From: JBGPGW01 sp046349515
GTDB taxonomy: Bacteria > Pseudomonadota > Alphaproteobacteria > CADEGL01
NCBI GenBank assembly: GCA_046349515.1
Contig: JAXMCE010000024.1
Location: 1-34,368 of the forward strand
DNA length: 34,368 bases
Direction of reading: 5' to 3'
The position numbers were made by a program, and so were the translations under genes. Of this stretch, positions 26,390 through 33,847 are shown one piece after another (the first letter of the stretch is position 1; every line of letters starts with the position of its first letter). The notes beneath the pieces are model-generated. The model did not search any database. It saw nothing but the letters and a program-made list of their open reading frames with translations, and was not told the origin of the DNA.

Positions 26390-26831
26390 CCGCGCGCCGG
26401 CCATCACGCTGCCGACCGATGGCGGCGGCACGGTCCGGCTCTCGGAGCTCAAGGGCAAGAAGGTCGTCCTCTACTTCTATCCCAAGGACGACACGTCCGG
26501 ATGCACGAAGGAGGCCTGCGAGTTCCGCGACGCACACAAGGCGTTCAAGAAGCTCGGGGTGGAGATCATCGGCGTCTCCAAGGACAGCGTCGAGCGTCAC
26601 GACAAGTTCAAGGAGAAGTACGATCTGCCCTTCGCCCTGGGATCGGATGCCGAAGGCAAAGCCTCGGCAGCCTATGGCACGTGGATCAAGAAGACGCTCT
26701 ACGGCCGGAACTACATGGGAATGGAACGGGCGACATTTCTGATCGACGAGAAGGGCGTCATTCGCGGCATGTGGCGGAAGGTGAAAGTCGCGGGCCATGT
26801 CGAGGAGGTCCTGGCGGCGGCTAAAAAATAA
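26370..26831 (+). CDS. bcp: Thioredoxin-dependent thiol peroxidase (Bcp/PrxQ)
   Basis: A peroxiredoxin that reduces hydrogen peroxide and organic peroxides with thioredoxin. The 153-residue cytosolic protein has PKDDTSGCTKEACEFRD with peroxidatic Cys45 and resolving Cys50, the PrxQ alpha-helix type with 4 residues between them. The usual Pro before the Gly-Cys is Ser here (DDTSGC rather than DDTPGC), a conservative family variant. The start at 26370 has AAGGAGG at 26354-26360; it lies within the last codons of glnE, so the two are co-transcribed. Confidence 0.95.
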   Translation: MALKIGDRAPAITLPTDGGGTVRLSELKGKKVVLYFYPKDDTSGCTKEACEFRDAHKAFKKLGVEIIGVSKDSVERHDKFKEKYDLPFALGSDAEGKASAAYGTWIKKTLYGRNYMGMERATFLIDEKGVIRGMWRKVKVAGHVEEVLAAAKK

Positions 26832-27068
26832 GTACCGCTTACCAATCTCGCGCGTACGTCATCCGAGCGCCGGAAATTCCAACCCATCCCCACGGGGGAA
26901 CAGCGCTGAAGCTGGACGGGCGCACGGCCAACGCCCGTCCCGCCTGCGCATCAGAAAAAATTCGAATCTAGTTCTCTGAAAAATTTGACGAAAAGAGTGC
27001 GGCCGCACGGGCGCCGGAGATACCCGTGCCGACACGCCTCGGAGGTACAGTGACCGTACGCGTACGAG
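26832..27068. other. Intergenic region between bcp and the GYD gene (convergent)
   Basis: This 237-nt gap, the longest in the window, separates two convergent units. It contains an 8-bp hairpin (GACGGGCG 26915-26922 with CGCCCGTC 26932-26939), an AT-rich stretch at 26951-26995, the palindrome GTGCGGCCGCAC (26997-27008), a 7-bp hairpin 27005-27029, and the palindromic direct repeat CGTACGCGTACG (27055-27066). I find no coding frame with good support in it. Confidence 0.6.
26990..27029 (-). terminator. Candidate terminator of the flagellar/GYD unit
   Basis: Read on the minus strand, GTGCGGCCGCAC (27008-26997) can fold and is followed directly by TCTTTTC (26996-26990). An overlapping alternative stem pairs GCACGGG with CCCGTGC across an 11-nt loop (27029-27005); the two folds exclude each other. 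The T tract is short, so this is a moderate candidate only. Confidence 0.35.
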
Positions 27069-27362
27069 TCAGCGTGATCGCGACCGGGCGCGCCTGTTGG
27101 CTCGCTTCATGGCTGCCACGTCATGCGCCGGCAGGGCAATGACGCGCCCGTAACCCTGTTGCGCAAACCAGGTCGTCATGGCGAGAACGGCCTCCGCGTC
27201 GGGCGCATCCAGCACCTCGACGAAGTCGTACGGACCCTGGGTGTAGTAGAGGAACTCGATCTTGAAGCCGAGGGCCTTGCCCTTGGCCATGGCCTTGGGG
27301 CCGCGCTCCTTATATTTAGCGGCACCCTTGGCGCTGATCGTCCCGAGCAACACGAATTTCAT
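27069..27362 (-). CDS. GYD domain protein
   Basis: A 97-residue cytosolic protein of the GYD family, small ferredoxin-like-fold proteins of unknown function. The N-terminus MKFVLLGTISAKGAAKYKERG, the block FKIEFLYYTQGPYDFVEVLDAPD and AEAVLAMTTWFAQQG match the family; the GYD triplet itself appears as GPYD. The C-terminal tail is strongly basic (RANRRARSRSR). A purine-rich RBS precedes the ATG. A perfect TTGACA (27426-27421) lies upstream, with a weak -10 candidate GACCAT 17 nt later, so it may have its own promoter after the 86-nt gap from the repeat-protein gene. Confidence 0.85.
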   Translation of the reverse strand: MKFVLLGTISAKGAAKYKERGPKAMAKGKALGFKIEFLYYTQGPYDFVEVLDAPDAEAVLAMTTWFAQQGYGRVIALPAHDVAAMKRANRRARSRSR

Positions 27363-27448
27363 GGCCCCCTCTCCTCTTGCCTTCCCTGTGGGCGGGCATG
27401 GTCGGGGGCCGAAGGCGATATGTCAAAGCGGACCGTCGGGCCCGCCCG

Positions 27449-29983
27449 TCACGGCCCGGCCTTGGCTTGGCGGCTCGCCCCGTTGCCCGATGCGAGAATA
27501 CCCTTGAAGGCGCCGATGTCGCCAAGCTCACCGAGGAGCGCCCGAAGCTCGGCTTTCGAGGGACGCGACGTGACCACATCGAATGCGTGACGATAGGGCC
27601 CATTGGCCATGAGCGGACCGAACTGGGCCCGAACCTGCTCGAGCGTGCCCATGTCCTGGCTGAAGGCAAGCGCGATCGCGCCCTTGAGCACGGTCTCCGC
27701 GTCGGCATCGGCGAGCTTGCCATCGCCGGCCTTGAGGTGCGCAAGGAGCGGTCGGTAAGCCTGCGCCGCCGCCCCCCATTGTCCGCTGCGCCAGACGATG
27801 TCGGCGCGAAGCTGGACGGCTTCGGCTCCCTCCTCCTCGCGGAGGGCGGCCAGCGCCGCATCGGTGCGGCCGAGCGCGGCGAGCGCCTTGGCCTGGACCA
27901 ACAGGCGACGCGCACGCAAATCCGGGTGCATGTCGTGGATGGGGCTCGCTTCGAGCGCAGTCAAGGCCGCCTGGGGCTTCTGGTCGGCGAGACGCAGCTC
28001 CGCGAGCTGTGTCGCAATATGGGTACGCCGCTCGCCGCTCGGCAGGCTCGACATCTGCCGCTCGAGAAGTACCGCGGCCTGATCGAGGAGATCGATCGCC
28101 GCCATCCGCTCGATCAGCTTCGCGACGATTGCATCCCCCTCGGCACCGGGCGGTGTCAATTCGCCGAAATCGTTGTAGAGGGCGACGGCCGATACGGCCG
28201 GCATCTTCTCGAAGGCGCCGTCGCGAAACAGCGCATCGAAGGCCTCCGACATCTCGCGCGCGACCGCGCCCGCTTCCTTATGGGTCGGGAAATGAATCGT
28301 CGCGGTGCGGAGTGCTTCGAGCCCCTTGCGGTGCTCGCCCACATCGAGATAGAGGCGCCCCAAAGTCCTGAGGACCCGGAACTCGAGATCGTCGCCGCGC
28401 CAAGCGTAACGCGCGGGCTCGAGCTCCTGAATGGCCTCGTCCTTCGCGAGCTTTCCTTTTGCAAGACCGAGATCCACGCTGGCCAAGGTCGCACGCACGA
28501 TGTTGCGCGGATCGCGACCTTTCCGGACTTTGTTCCACAGGGCGAAGGCCTCTTCTTCCCGCTCGGCGAGTTGGAGGATCCGTCCACGCAACACGGCAAT
28601 GCGGTTGCGATCGGTCTCTGACAGCGTCGTCCGCGCGACGATGTCGAGATAGAGCTCCGTCTGATCGACATCCCCCTGCGCCAGGGCGGCTTCGGCGGCA
28701 ATGAGACCGAGGCGAGCCTTGTAGGGCGACGGGTAGCTCGGCAAATAGGACACGCCCTGGGCGAAGCTTTGAAGCGCCGCCGGTGCGTCGCCGTTCTGCG
28801 CGCTTAACGCCGCGCGCCAGAGACTTGCTTCGCGGACCCCGGCAAGCGACCGGGACCCAAGATCGGCCTGCGCGCGCTCGAGATCGCCGACGACGACCCT
28901 GGCGGCGCCCCGCAGCATGGTCACGTCCGGCCGATCGGCGAACGCCGGATCGTCACGGCCGATCACCTCGAGGATGGCGAGCGTTTCGGTCGGGAAGCCA
29001 TAGGCGAACTTGTATTGCGCGAGCGCGAGCCGCGCCTTGTTGCGGTCGGCGGGCTTCGCAAGAGCCGCGGCGGCACTGAGCGCCTGACTGCCTTCGACGA
29101 AGGTGCCGGGTGCCAATTGACGCCAGGCGTCGAATGCAACCAGCTTCGTGTCGGGATCGAGCGCGGGCTTGCGCGGAATATCGGCCGTGGAGGAAAGAGC
29201 CAGGCCGCCCTCGGCGCCGATATCGACACCGTCCTCGACCACCTTGGCGGACAGGCGATCCGCGCTCGATACGATGGCGGCTCCCTGCCAAGAGGGCAGG
29301 ATCGCGAACTGCGCGAAGGTGCGCTCGCTCGCAACGCCCATGCCCTTTTCCGCCGACGGCATGATGAGAATCTGGTCACCGACCTCGGGGTCCGTGACCC
29401 GGAAGAGACCCTTGAGCGCACCGCCGCGCAGAGCGAGCACGGCCGCGCCGTCGTTCGCTCGCGCGGGCTGAATGGTCATCGTTCGCGCGGACGGCACATC
29501 CTGGCGCGTGAGCTCGACTGTCCACGCATCGGACGCGCGTTCGATACGCGGAGCGACCCCCGCATTGACCGTCATGCGCAGGACGCTCGCGTTCGGCGCC
29601 TCGACGGTCGCGATCGCGCGGACCATGCCCTTCGTCGCCCGCTCGATCATCCCCACGTCGACGGTCGCGGGCGCGTCCCATGCGATCCAGATGGTGCCCG
29701 AGCGCTGGAAGACAGCGAGCGCGGTCGCGCTCGAAATGCGCATCGACGCCCGGTCGCCCTCGCGCTTGGCGACGAGGGTCGAAGCCGTTCGCCCCTTCGC
29801 GTTTCCTGTTTGATGCGACGTATCGGCGGGCGCCGGCTTGTCAGAAGCAACGGCCGCATCGGGGACTTTCGCAGCCGGGTTCGGCGCCGGTCCATCCCCG
29901 TAACCCGCCGCCAGCGCCAAGCCAGCGAGGGCGGCGAGCGAGACGCCGATCATGCCTCCCATCATCAGCCGACGACGCGTCAT
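27449..29983 (-). CDS. Secreted helical-repeat (TPR-like) protein of the flagellar block
   Basis: An 844-residue exported protein of unknown function. The N-terminus has a signal peptide (MTRRRLMMGGMIGVSLAALAGLALA), a Pro/Ala-rich linker to about residue 70, a beta-rich part to about 280 (ALAVFQRSGTIWIAWDA and similar strands), then a long stretch of Ala/Leu-rich helical pairs resembling degenerate tetratricopeptide repeats (for example AALQSFAQGVSYLPSYPSPYKARLGLIAAEAALAQGD region and EFRVLRTLGRLYLDVGEHRKG). The ATG overlaps the stop of the MotB-like gene as ATGA, so it is translated with it. The place in the operon suggests a periplasmic role in flagellar or motor assembly; this is inference. 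Confidence 0.78.
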   Translation of the reverse strand: MTRRRLMMGGMIGVSLAALAGLALAAGYGDGPAPNPAAKVPDAAVASDKPAPADTSHQTGNAKGRTASTLVAKREGDRASMRISSATALAVFQRSGTIWIAWDAPATVDVGMIERATKGMVRAIATVEAPNASVLRMTVNAGVAPRIERASDAWTVELTRQDVPSARTMTIQPARANDGAAVLALRGGALKGLFRVTDPEVGDQILIMPSAEKGMGVASERTFAQFAILPSWQGAAIVSSADRLSAKVVEDGVDIGAEGGLALSSTADIPRKPALDPDTKLVAFDAWRQLAPGTFVEGSQALSAAAALAKPADRNKARLALAQYKFAYGFPTETLAILEVIGRDDPAFADRPDVTMLRGAARVVVGDLERAQADLGSRSLAGVREASLWRAALSAQNGDAPAALQSFAQGVSYLPSYPSPYKARLGLIAAEAALAQGDVDQTELYLDIVARTTLSETDRNRIAVLRGRILQLAEREEEAFALWNKVRKGRDPRNIVRATLASVDLGLAKGKLAKDEAIQELEPARYAWRGDDLEFRVLRTLGRLYLDVGEHRKGLEALRTATIHFPTHKEAGAVAREMSEAFDALFRDGAFEKMPAVSAVALYNDFGELTPPGAEGDAIVAKLIERMAAIDLLDQAAVLLERQMSSLPSGERRTHIATQLAELRLADQKPQAALTALEASPIHDMHPDLRARRLLVQAKALAALGRTDAALAALREEEGAEAVQLRADIVWRSGQWGAAAQAYRPLLAHLKAGDGKLADADAETVLKGAIALAFSQDMGTLEQVRAQFGPLMANGPYRHAFDVVTSRPSKAELRALLGELGDIGAFKGILASGNGASRQAKAGP

Positions 29984-30684
29984 GGTTTCACTCCCAGCAT
30001 GTGAATTTCGATTCGCTCTGATCCGGTGGCCGAGGACGTGGCGGCGAGTCCATGGGTCGGGCCTCCGTTGGTCGCGAGCGCGACGATGCCGCGTGCGTGG
30101 CTCGACCGCTCAAGGGCCTGCGCCACCGCCTGCGCACGCCCGATCGCGAGAGCCCAAGACCGTTCATCGACACCGCGATCAGGTTCCGCCGGAATCGCCA
30201 GCACCTCGATGCGGTTGCGCACATGGCTCAAGAGAGACGCGAGCCGGCCCAGCCGTTCCGCTGATTCATCGGATACGGCCATTTGATGGGGCACGAAGAG
30301 AGCCGGATCCGCGAGGGTGACCACGACCCGGTCATCGCGCCGCGCGACCATGAGCGCCGAGTCCCCGAATTCCGCCGCGATTCGATCGCGGAGAAGGACG
30401 GCGAGGTAGTCGAGATTGGCCCCGGCCGATTCGCCGAGCGGCGTTCGCGCCGGATCCTCCGGCAGGACGGCAGGAGCCGAGTCCTGGCCGAGACCCTGCG
30501 CCAAGCCCCCGCGCAAGGCGTCCCAGCCGGCCGGCGGCACGTCCGACATCGAATAGAGCATGATGAAGAACGAGACGAGCAAGGAGACGAGATCGGCGAA
30601 GCTGATGAGCCAGACGCCACCAAACAACGACGGCGCCCGGCTCTGTCCAGTCGCGGGCATGGCCCCGGGATCAGTGCCGTGCAT
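29980..30684 (-). CDS. MotB-like protein with the conserved membrane Asp
   Basis: A 234-residue inner-membrane protein. The single membrane segment GVWLISFADLVSLLVSFFIMLYSMS (23-47) matches the MotB plug/TM region and keeps the proton-carrying aspartate (Asp31). The C-terminal part has the OmpA/MotB layout (ADPALFVPHQMAVSD, SWALAIGRAQAVAQAL, ERIEIHML), but the peptidoglycan-binding GHTD motif is not recognisable. The ATG at 30684 has GGGGAGGGGG just upstream; 30699 is an alternative. It overlaps the preceding MotB-like gene by 14 nt. No motA is in the window, so its stator partner is elsewhere or absent. Confidence 0.8.
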   Translation of the reverse strand: MHGTDPGAMPATGQSRAPSLFGGVWLISFADLVSLLVSFFIMLYSMSDVPPAGWDALRGGLAQGLGQDSAPAVLPEDPARTPLGESAGANLDYLAVLLRDRIAAEFGDSALMVARRDDRVVVTLADPALFVPHQMAVSDESAERLGRLASLLSHVRNRIEVLAIPAEPDRGVDERSWALAIGRAQAVAQALERSSHARGIVALATNGGPTHGLAATSSATGSERIEIHMLGVKP

Positions 30685-31369
30685 CGGCCCCCTCCCCATC
30701 GGTCATGCGAAGGATGATTCGAACGCGCGGCGTCTCGACGACTTCGACCCCCGTCTCCAGCGACGCCGATCCGAGACCATGCTCGGCAAGGGCGCGCGCG
30801 AGCGACGCCGCACGCGCGAGGGGCAAGGGCGGCGGCGTATCCGGTCCCCAGCCTCCAATGATCGTGCCGCCCACCACGACCTCGAGCGTCATCGCGACGT
30901 CGCCTGACGAATCCCGGATGCGGGCGGCAAGGTCGGCGAGAAAGGCGTCGGCATCCGCCTGGAGTGCCGCGCCGTCCGCCCGGACGAAGACCGCCGAGAC
31001 AGGCAGCGAAAACTGAATCCGCTCGCCGGCGTGCCGGGCCGCAATCGGAAGCCGCTGGGACCAATCCTCAACGAGACGGCCGATGCGATCGGCGACGACA
31101 GCGCGGGCGGATCCCGGAACGGATGCCTCCGGCCCGGTCGGGGCCGCGACCGGTTCGTGGCCGAAGGTCACCACGAGGCTTTCCACCGCCGCGGATGCCC
31201 GGCCCTTGTGCTGCTGGGACATCGTCGAGAGAAGGATGAAAAAGACCAGGAGAAGGAGGAACAGGCCGAGATAGATGACCATGCTCTGGTCACGCGACAC
31301 GGACCCTGTCTCGATCGGACGGGAGAGGGCGCTGTCGTCCATGCCTCGACCGATGAGCGGTTCGCTCAT
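30671..31369 (-). CDS. MotB-like protein lacking the membrane Asp
   Basis: A 232-residue membrane protein paired with the next gene. The membrane segment VIYLGLFLLLLVFFILLSTMS (31-51) looks like a MotB transmembrane helix but contains no acidic residue, so it could not carry protons in the usual way. The C-terminal part is a degenerate OmpA-like fold (QFSLPVSAVFVRADGAALQ, PLPLARAASLARALAEHGL, VRIILRM) without a GHTD motif. It starts 3 nt after the cheZ stop, and its stop lies within the next gene. It may be a structural or regulatory partner of the Asp-containing protein. A start at 31342 is also possible. Confidence 0.75.
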   Translation of the reverse strand: MSEPLIGRGMDDSALSRPIETGSVSRDQSMVIYLGLFLLLLVFFILLSTMSQQHKGRASAAVESLVVTFGHEPVAAPTGPEASVPGSARAVVADRIGRLVEDWSQRLPIAARHAGERIQFSLPVSAVFVRADGAALQADADAFLADLAARIRDSSGDVAMTLEVVVGGTIIGGWGPDTPPPLPLARAASLARALAEHGLGSASLETGVEVVETPRVRIILRMTDGEGADARH

Positions 31370-31372
31370 GCC

Positions 31373-32011
31373 TTAACTGGAGAAGAGGGCGTCGATGTCG
31401 GCCTGGGTCTTCGCATCGCTGGGCAGCGAAGGTCCATTGAGAAGTTTCGCGTCGGGATCATCGGAATCCAACCGGGGAGCCGCAGGCAAAGACGTCGAGC
31501 CGTCGATTCCGAAATGGCGGGCCATCGCGCCGACCACGACCTCGATGTGCTGCAACGTGCGGACTACTTTCTTGACGCGCTGCCCGGTGATGTCCTGGAA
31601 GCTGCATGCCTCGTAGATGGACGTCACGACATCCGTCAATTCGGCGGACTTGTCCCCATCGAGCTCGCCGGCCACCCGTTCGATGACCTCGGCCGCAGAC
31701 ATGATGCGATTGGTCGCATCTTCGGTCGCCTGAACGATTGCGTCGAGCTCGTCGCTGGCCTCCGGGATATGCTCCTGCCAGATCCTGCTGGGCTCGAGCC
31801 CGCGAATTTCCTGATGGAGCGTCTCGATCGACTGGATCACCTCGCCGATGTCGCGATGGATGGCGCGCTGTTCGGCGCTCAAGTCGCCTTGCATCGACGC
31901 CAGGACCGACTTGAGCGATTGCGAGAGCTCAGCCGGATCAGCAGCGACCGGGCGTGGAGCGGCCTCGCGCGGGCGCACGTCGAGTGCCCGTTCCGCGGAT
32001 TCCTTCGACAT
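31373..32011 (-). CDS. cheZ: Chemotaxis protein phosphatase CheZ
   Basis: CheZ removes phosphate from CheY-P, ending the switch signal at the flagellar motor. The 212-residue protein has the long helical hairpin with IVQATEDATNRIMSAAE (92-108) and the catalytic block ACSFQDITGQRVKKVV, in which Asp140 and Gln144 match E. coli Asp143 and Gln147. The C-terminal peptide TQADIDALFSS follows a flexible linker and fits the CheY-docking tail. It lies 17 nt after cheY, so kinase target and phosphatase are made together. CheZ is not universal in alphaproteobacteria. Confidence 0.93.
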   Translation of the reverse strand: MSKESAERALDVRPREAAPRPVAADPAELSQSLKSVLASMQGDLSAEQRAIHRDIGEVIQSIETLHQEIRGLEPSRIWQEHIPEASDELDAIVQATEDATNRIMSAAEVIERVAGELDGDKSAELTDVVTSIYEACSFQDITGQRVKKVVRTLQHIEVVVGAMARHFGIDGSTSLPAAPRLDSDDPDAKLLNGPSLPSDAKTQADIDALFSS

Positions 32012-32028
32012 GGCGGGTGGCCGAATGA

Positions 32029-32415
32029 TCAGAATTCGCCGAGGACGGTCGACAACTTGGTCTTCAGCGTCGCAGCATTGAAGGGCTTCACGATGTAGTT
32101 GCTGACGCCCGCTTCCTTGGCGGCGATCACGTTGTCCGTCTTGCTCTCGGCCGTGACCATGATGAACGGCAGTTCCTTGAGCTTCGTGTCGTTGCGCACC
32201 TCTTTGAGGAGCTGCAAGCCCGTCATCGGCTCCATGTTCCAGTCGGAGATGATGAGGGAATACTTCTTGTCGCGAAGCTTGTGCAGGGCCGCGCTCCCGT
32301 CGGTGGCTTCATCGACGTTGTCGAAGCCCAACTGCTTCAAGAGATTCCGAATGATCCGGAGCATCGTCTTGTAGTCGTCCACGATCAGGATCGGCATGTT
32401 CATGTCGACGGCCAT
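32029..32415 (-). CDS. cheY: Chemotaxis response regulator CheY
   Basis: A single-domain receiver of 128 residues that binds FliM when phosphorylated. Acidic pocket residues Asp13 and Asp14, phosphoacceptor Asp58 (ISDWNM), Thr88 (MVTAES) and Lys110 (IVKPFN) are all present. The EPMTGLQLL segment after Asp58 is typical of CheY rather than of transcription-linked receivers. AAGGAGA lies 6-7 nt before the ATG. The 103-nt gap from motE contains a strong hairpin, so cheY may be expressed differently from the genes upstream. Confidence 0.95.
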   Translation of the reverse strand: MAVDMNMPILIVDDYKTMLRIIRNLLKQLGFDNVDEATDGSAALHKLRDKKYSLIISDWNMEPMTGLQLLKEVRNDTKLKELPFIMVTAESKTDNVIAAKEAGVSNYIVKPFNAATLKTKLSTVLGEF

Positions 32416-32490
32416 AACAACTCTCCTTCGCAGTCCTACGCGTTCGTGCCCATCCGTGCGGGCGTGGCGACAATTCCATCAATAGTCGAG

Positions 32491-32515
32491 GCGCGTTAAA
32501 GCTGGCTTAATGCGC
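32491..32515 (-). other. Intercistronic hairpin between motE and cheY
   Basis: GCGCGTTAA (32491-32499) pairs with TTAATGCGC (32507-32515) across a 7-nt loop, with one G-T pair inside a 9-bp stem. It lies 3 nt after the motE stop. No T tract follows on the minus strand, so it fits an RNA-processing or stability element better than an intrinsic terminator. Confidence 0.5.
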
Positions 32516-32518
32516 GGC

Positions 32519-33367
32519 CTATCCCTTTGGCCGCTGAATCTGGCGACGGGCGGCGAGCTCGGCCGTGACCTTCTGGGCCTTGGTGGGATCCATGGCCGCC
32601 AGAATCGGCGCGGTCTTCTGCTCCTTCATATGCTCGAGAAACTCGAGCAGGACCGTCATCTCAAGCTGGTCGAAGATGCGCGCCGCCTCTTTCGGCTTCA
32701 TCGTCTCGTAGACCTTGACGAGGCTCTTCAAGCGCGCGGCTTCGAAATCTTCCTGGACCTTGAGACGCGCTTCGAGCTCGGTCTTGATGGTGTCGAGTTC
32801 TTTCAAGCGCTCATTGATGCGCTGCTCCGTCGCCTTCAAGACCTTTTCCCGCAGCTCCAGCTCCTGCGCCCGGGTGTCGAGGGCAGCGCGGCGCGCGGAA
32901 AGGTTCTGCAAGACCTCGATCTCGGCCTCGCTCAGATTGGCCACATCGCCCTTCAAGGACGCGGCGCGCGTCGGGGCCGGCGCGGCGGCCTCGCCGCCTG
33001 TCTTGGGCTCGACCTTGGCCGCTCCCGATTTTCCGGGCGTCGTCGCATGACTCGGCGCCGATTCGCTCTTCTCTGCCTTGCCAGCCTCGGCCTTCGCAGG
33101 CTCGGCTTTCTGAGCCTCTGTCTTGGCGCCTTCTGTCTTGGCGGCTTCTGCGTTGGGCGCCTCGCCTTTAGCTGTTTCGGGCTTGGCAGCTTCGGCCTTG
33201 GCGGGCTGCTCCTGAGCGTTCGCCCCAGCCGGGCGAGCGCCCTGCGCCGCAGCGCTTCGGCCCGCCTCGATGACCGAGGTTCCCCGCCAGATGTCACCGA
33301 CGCGAAGCGAGAGCACGAGAACGCCCGCGATCACGACGGCCGGCAGAAGGCGTAATCGGAGTTTCAT
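32519..33367 (-). CDS. motE: MotE-like flagellar protein (MgtE N-like domain)
   Basis: MotE proteins are periplasmic chaperone-like factors for the flagellar motor in alphaproteobacteria. The 282-residue protein has an N-terminal membrane anchor or signal (LLPAVVIAGVLVLSL), an Ala/Lys/Glu-rich low-complexity stretch (about 51-105), a coiled coil (about 150-212: RRAALDTRAQELELREKVLK) and the MgtE N-like helical domain with VYETMKPKEAARIFDQLE and APILAAMDPTKAQKVT near the C-terminus. The ATG at 33367 is 12 nt after the stop of the DUF6468-like gene. The family assignment is good; the role is taken from relatives. Confidence 0.87.
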   Translation of the reverse strand: MKLRLRLLPAVVIAGVLVLSLRVGDIWRGTSVIEAGRSAAAQGARPAGANAQEQPAKAEAAKPETAKGEAPNAEAAKTEGAKTEAQKAEPAKAEAGKAEKSESAPSHATTPGKSGAAKVEPKTGGEAAAPAPTRAASLKGDVANLSEAEIEVLQNLSARRAALDTRAQELELREKVLKATEQRINERLKELDTIKTELEARLKVQEDFEAARLKSLVKVYETMKPKEAARIFDQLEMTVLLEFLEHMKEQKTAPILAAMDPTKAQKVTAELAARRQIQRPKG

Positions 33368-33379
33368 GGCAGCAGGACC

Positions 33380-33847
33380 CTAGCGCGCCCGACGCAGCGC
33401 TTTGACGAATGCGGTCTCCGTCGCTGGCGCCGCCTCGGCTGGCGCTTCGGTCGCGCGGCGGGCGGGCGTCCTCGACGCGGTTTGCGGCCGTTCAGCCCCC
33501 ACAGGCGTGAGGCCGCGGATCTCGGCCGCGCGACCCGTCCGCGTTGTCTCTTGAATCCGTTCGGCCGCGCGTTCGGCGCGTTCGATCAGCATGGCCAGAT
33601 CGCCGCGAAGCGCCTCGGCGGCGCGCACCTGCGTCTCGAGCTCGGCGCCTCCATCGGTGGCCGCGGCCTTGAACTGTGCGATGCCCGCCTCGGCGCGCAT
33701 CGTCATGTCCTGAATGCCCATGAGCAGCGCCTGCATCTCTCCGCGCCCCTGCCGAAGCGCGTTGAGACGACGGTCGAGCCGGATCGCGAACAGAATCGTG
33801 GCACCAAGCAGGAGAGCGACGACGGTATCGAGCAACACGCTGACCAC
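33380..33847 (-). CDS. DUF6468-like single-pass membrane protein of the flagellar block
   Basis: A 155-residue protein of unknown function. The N-terminal helix VVSVLLDTVVALLLGATILFAI is a membrane anchor, followed by RLDRRLNALRQGRGEMQALL and a coiled coil to about residue 105; the C-terminus is Ala/Pro/Thr-rich and probably unstructured. This layout and its position between fliM and motE match a family I recall as DUF6468 in Rhodospirillales; that name is from memory. The GTG at 33847 shares one base with the fliM stop (TAGTG) and has GGAGG 6 nt upstream, preferred over the ATG at 33889 inside fliM. Confidence 0.75.
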   Translation of the reverse strand: MVSVLLDTVVALLLGATILFAIRLDRRLNALRQGRGEMQALLMGIQDMTMRAEAGIAQFKAAATDGGAELETQVRAAEALRGDLAMLIERAERAAERIQETTRTGRAAEIRGLTPVGAERPQTASRTPARRATEAPAEAAPATETAFVKALRRAR

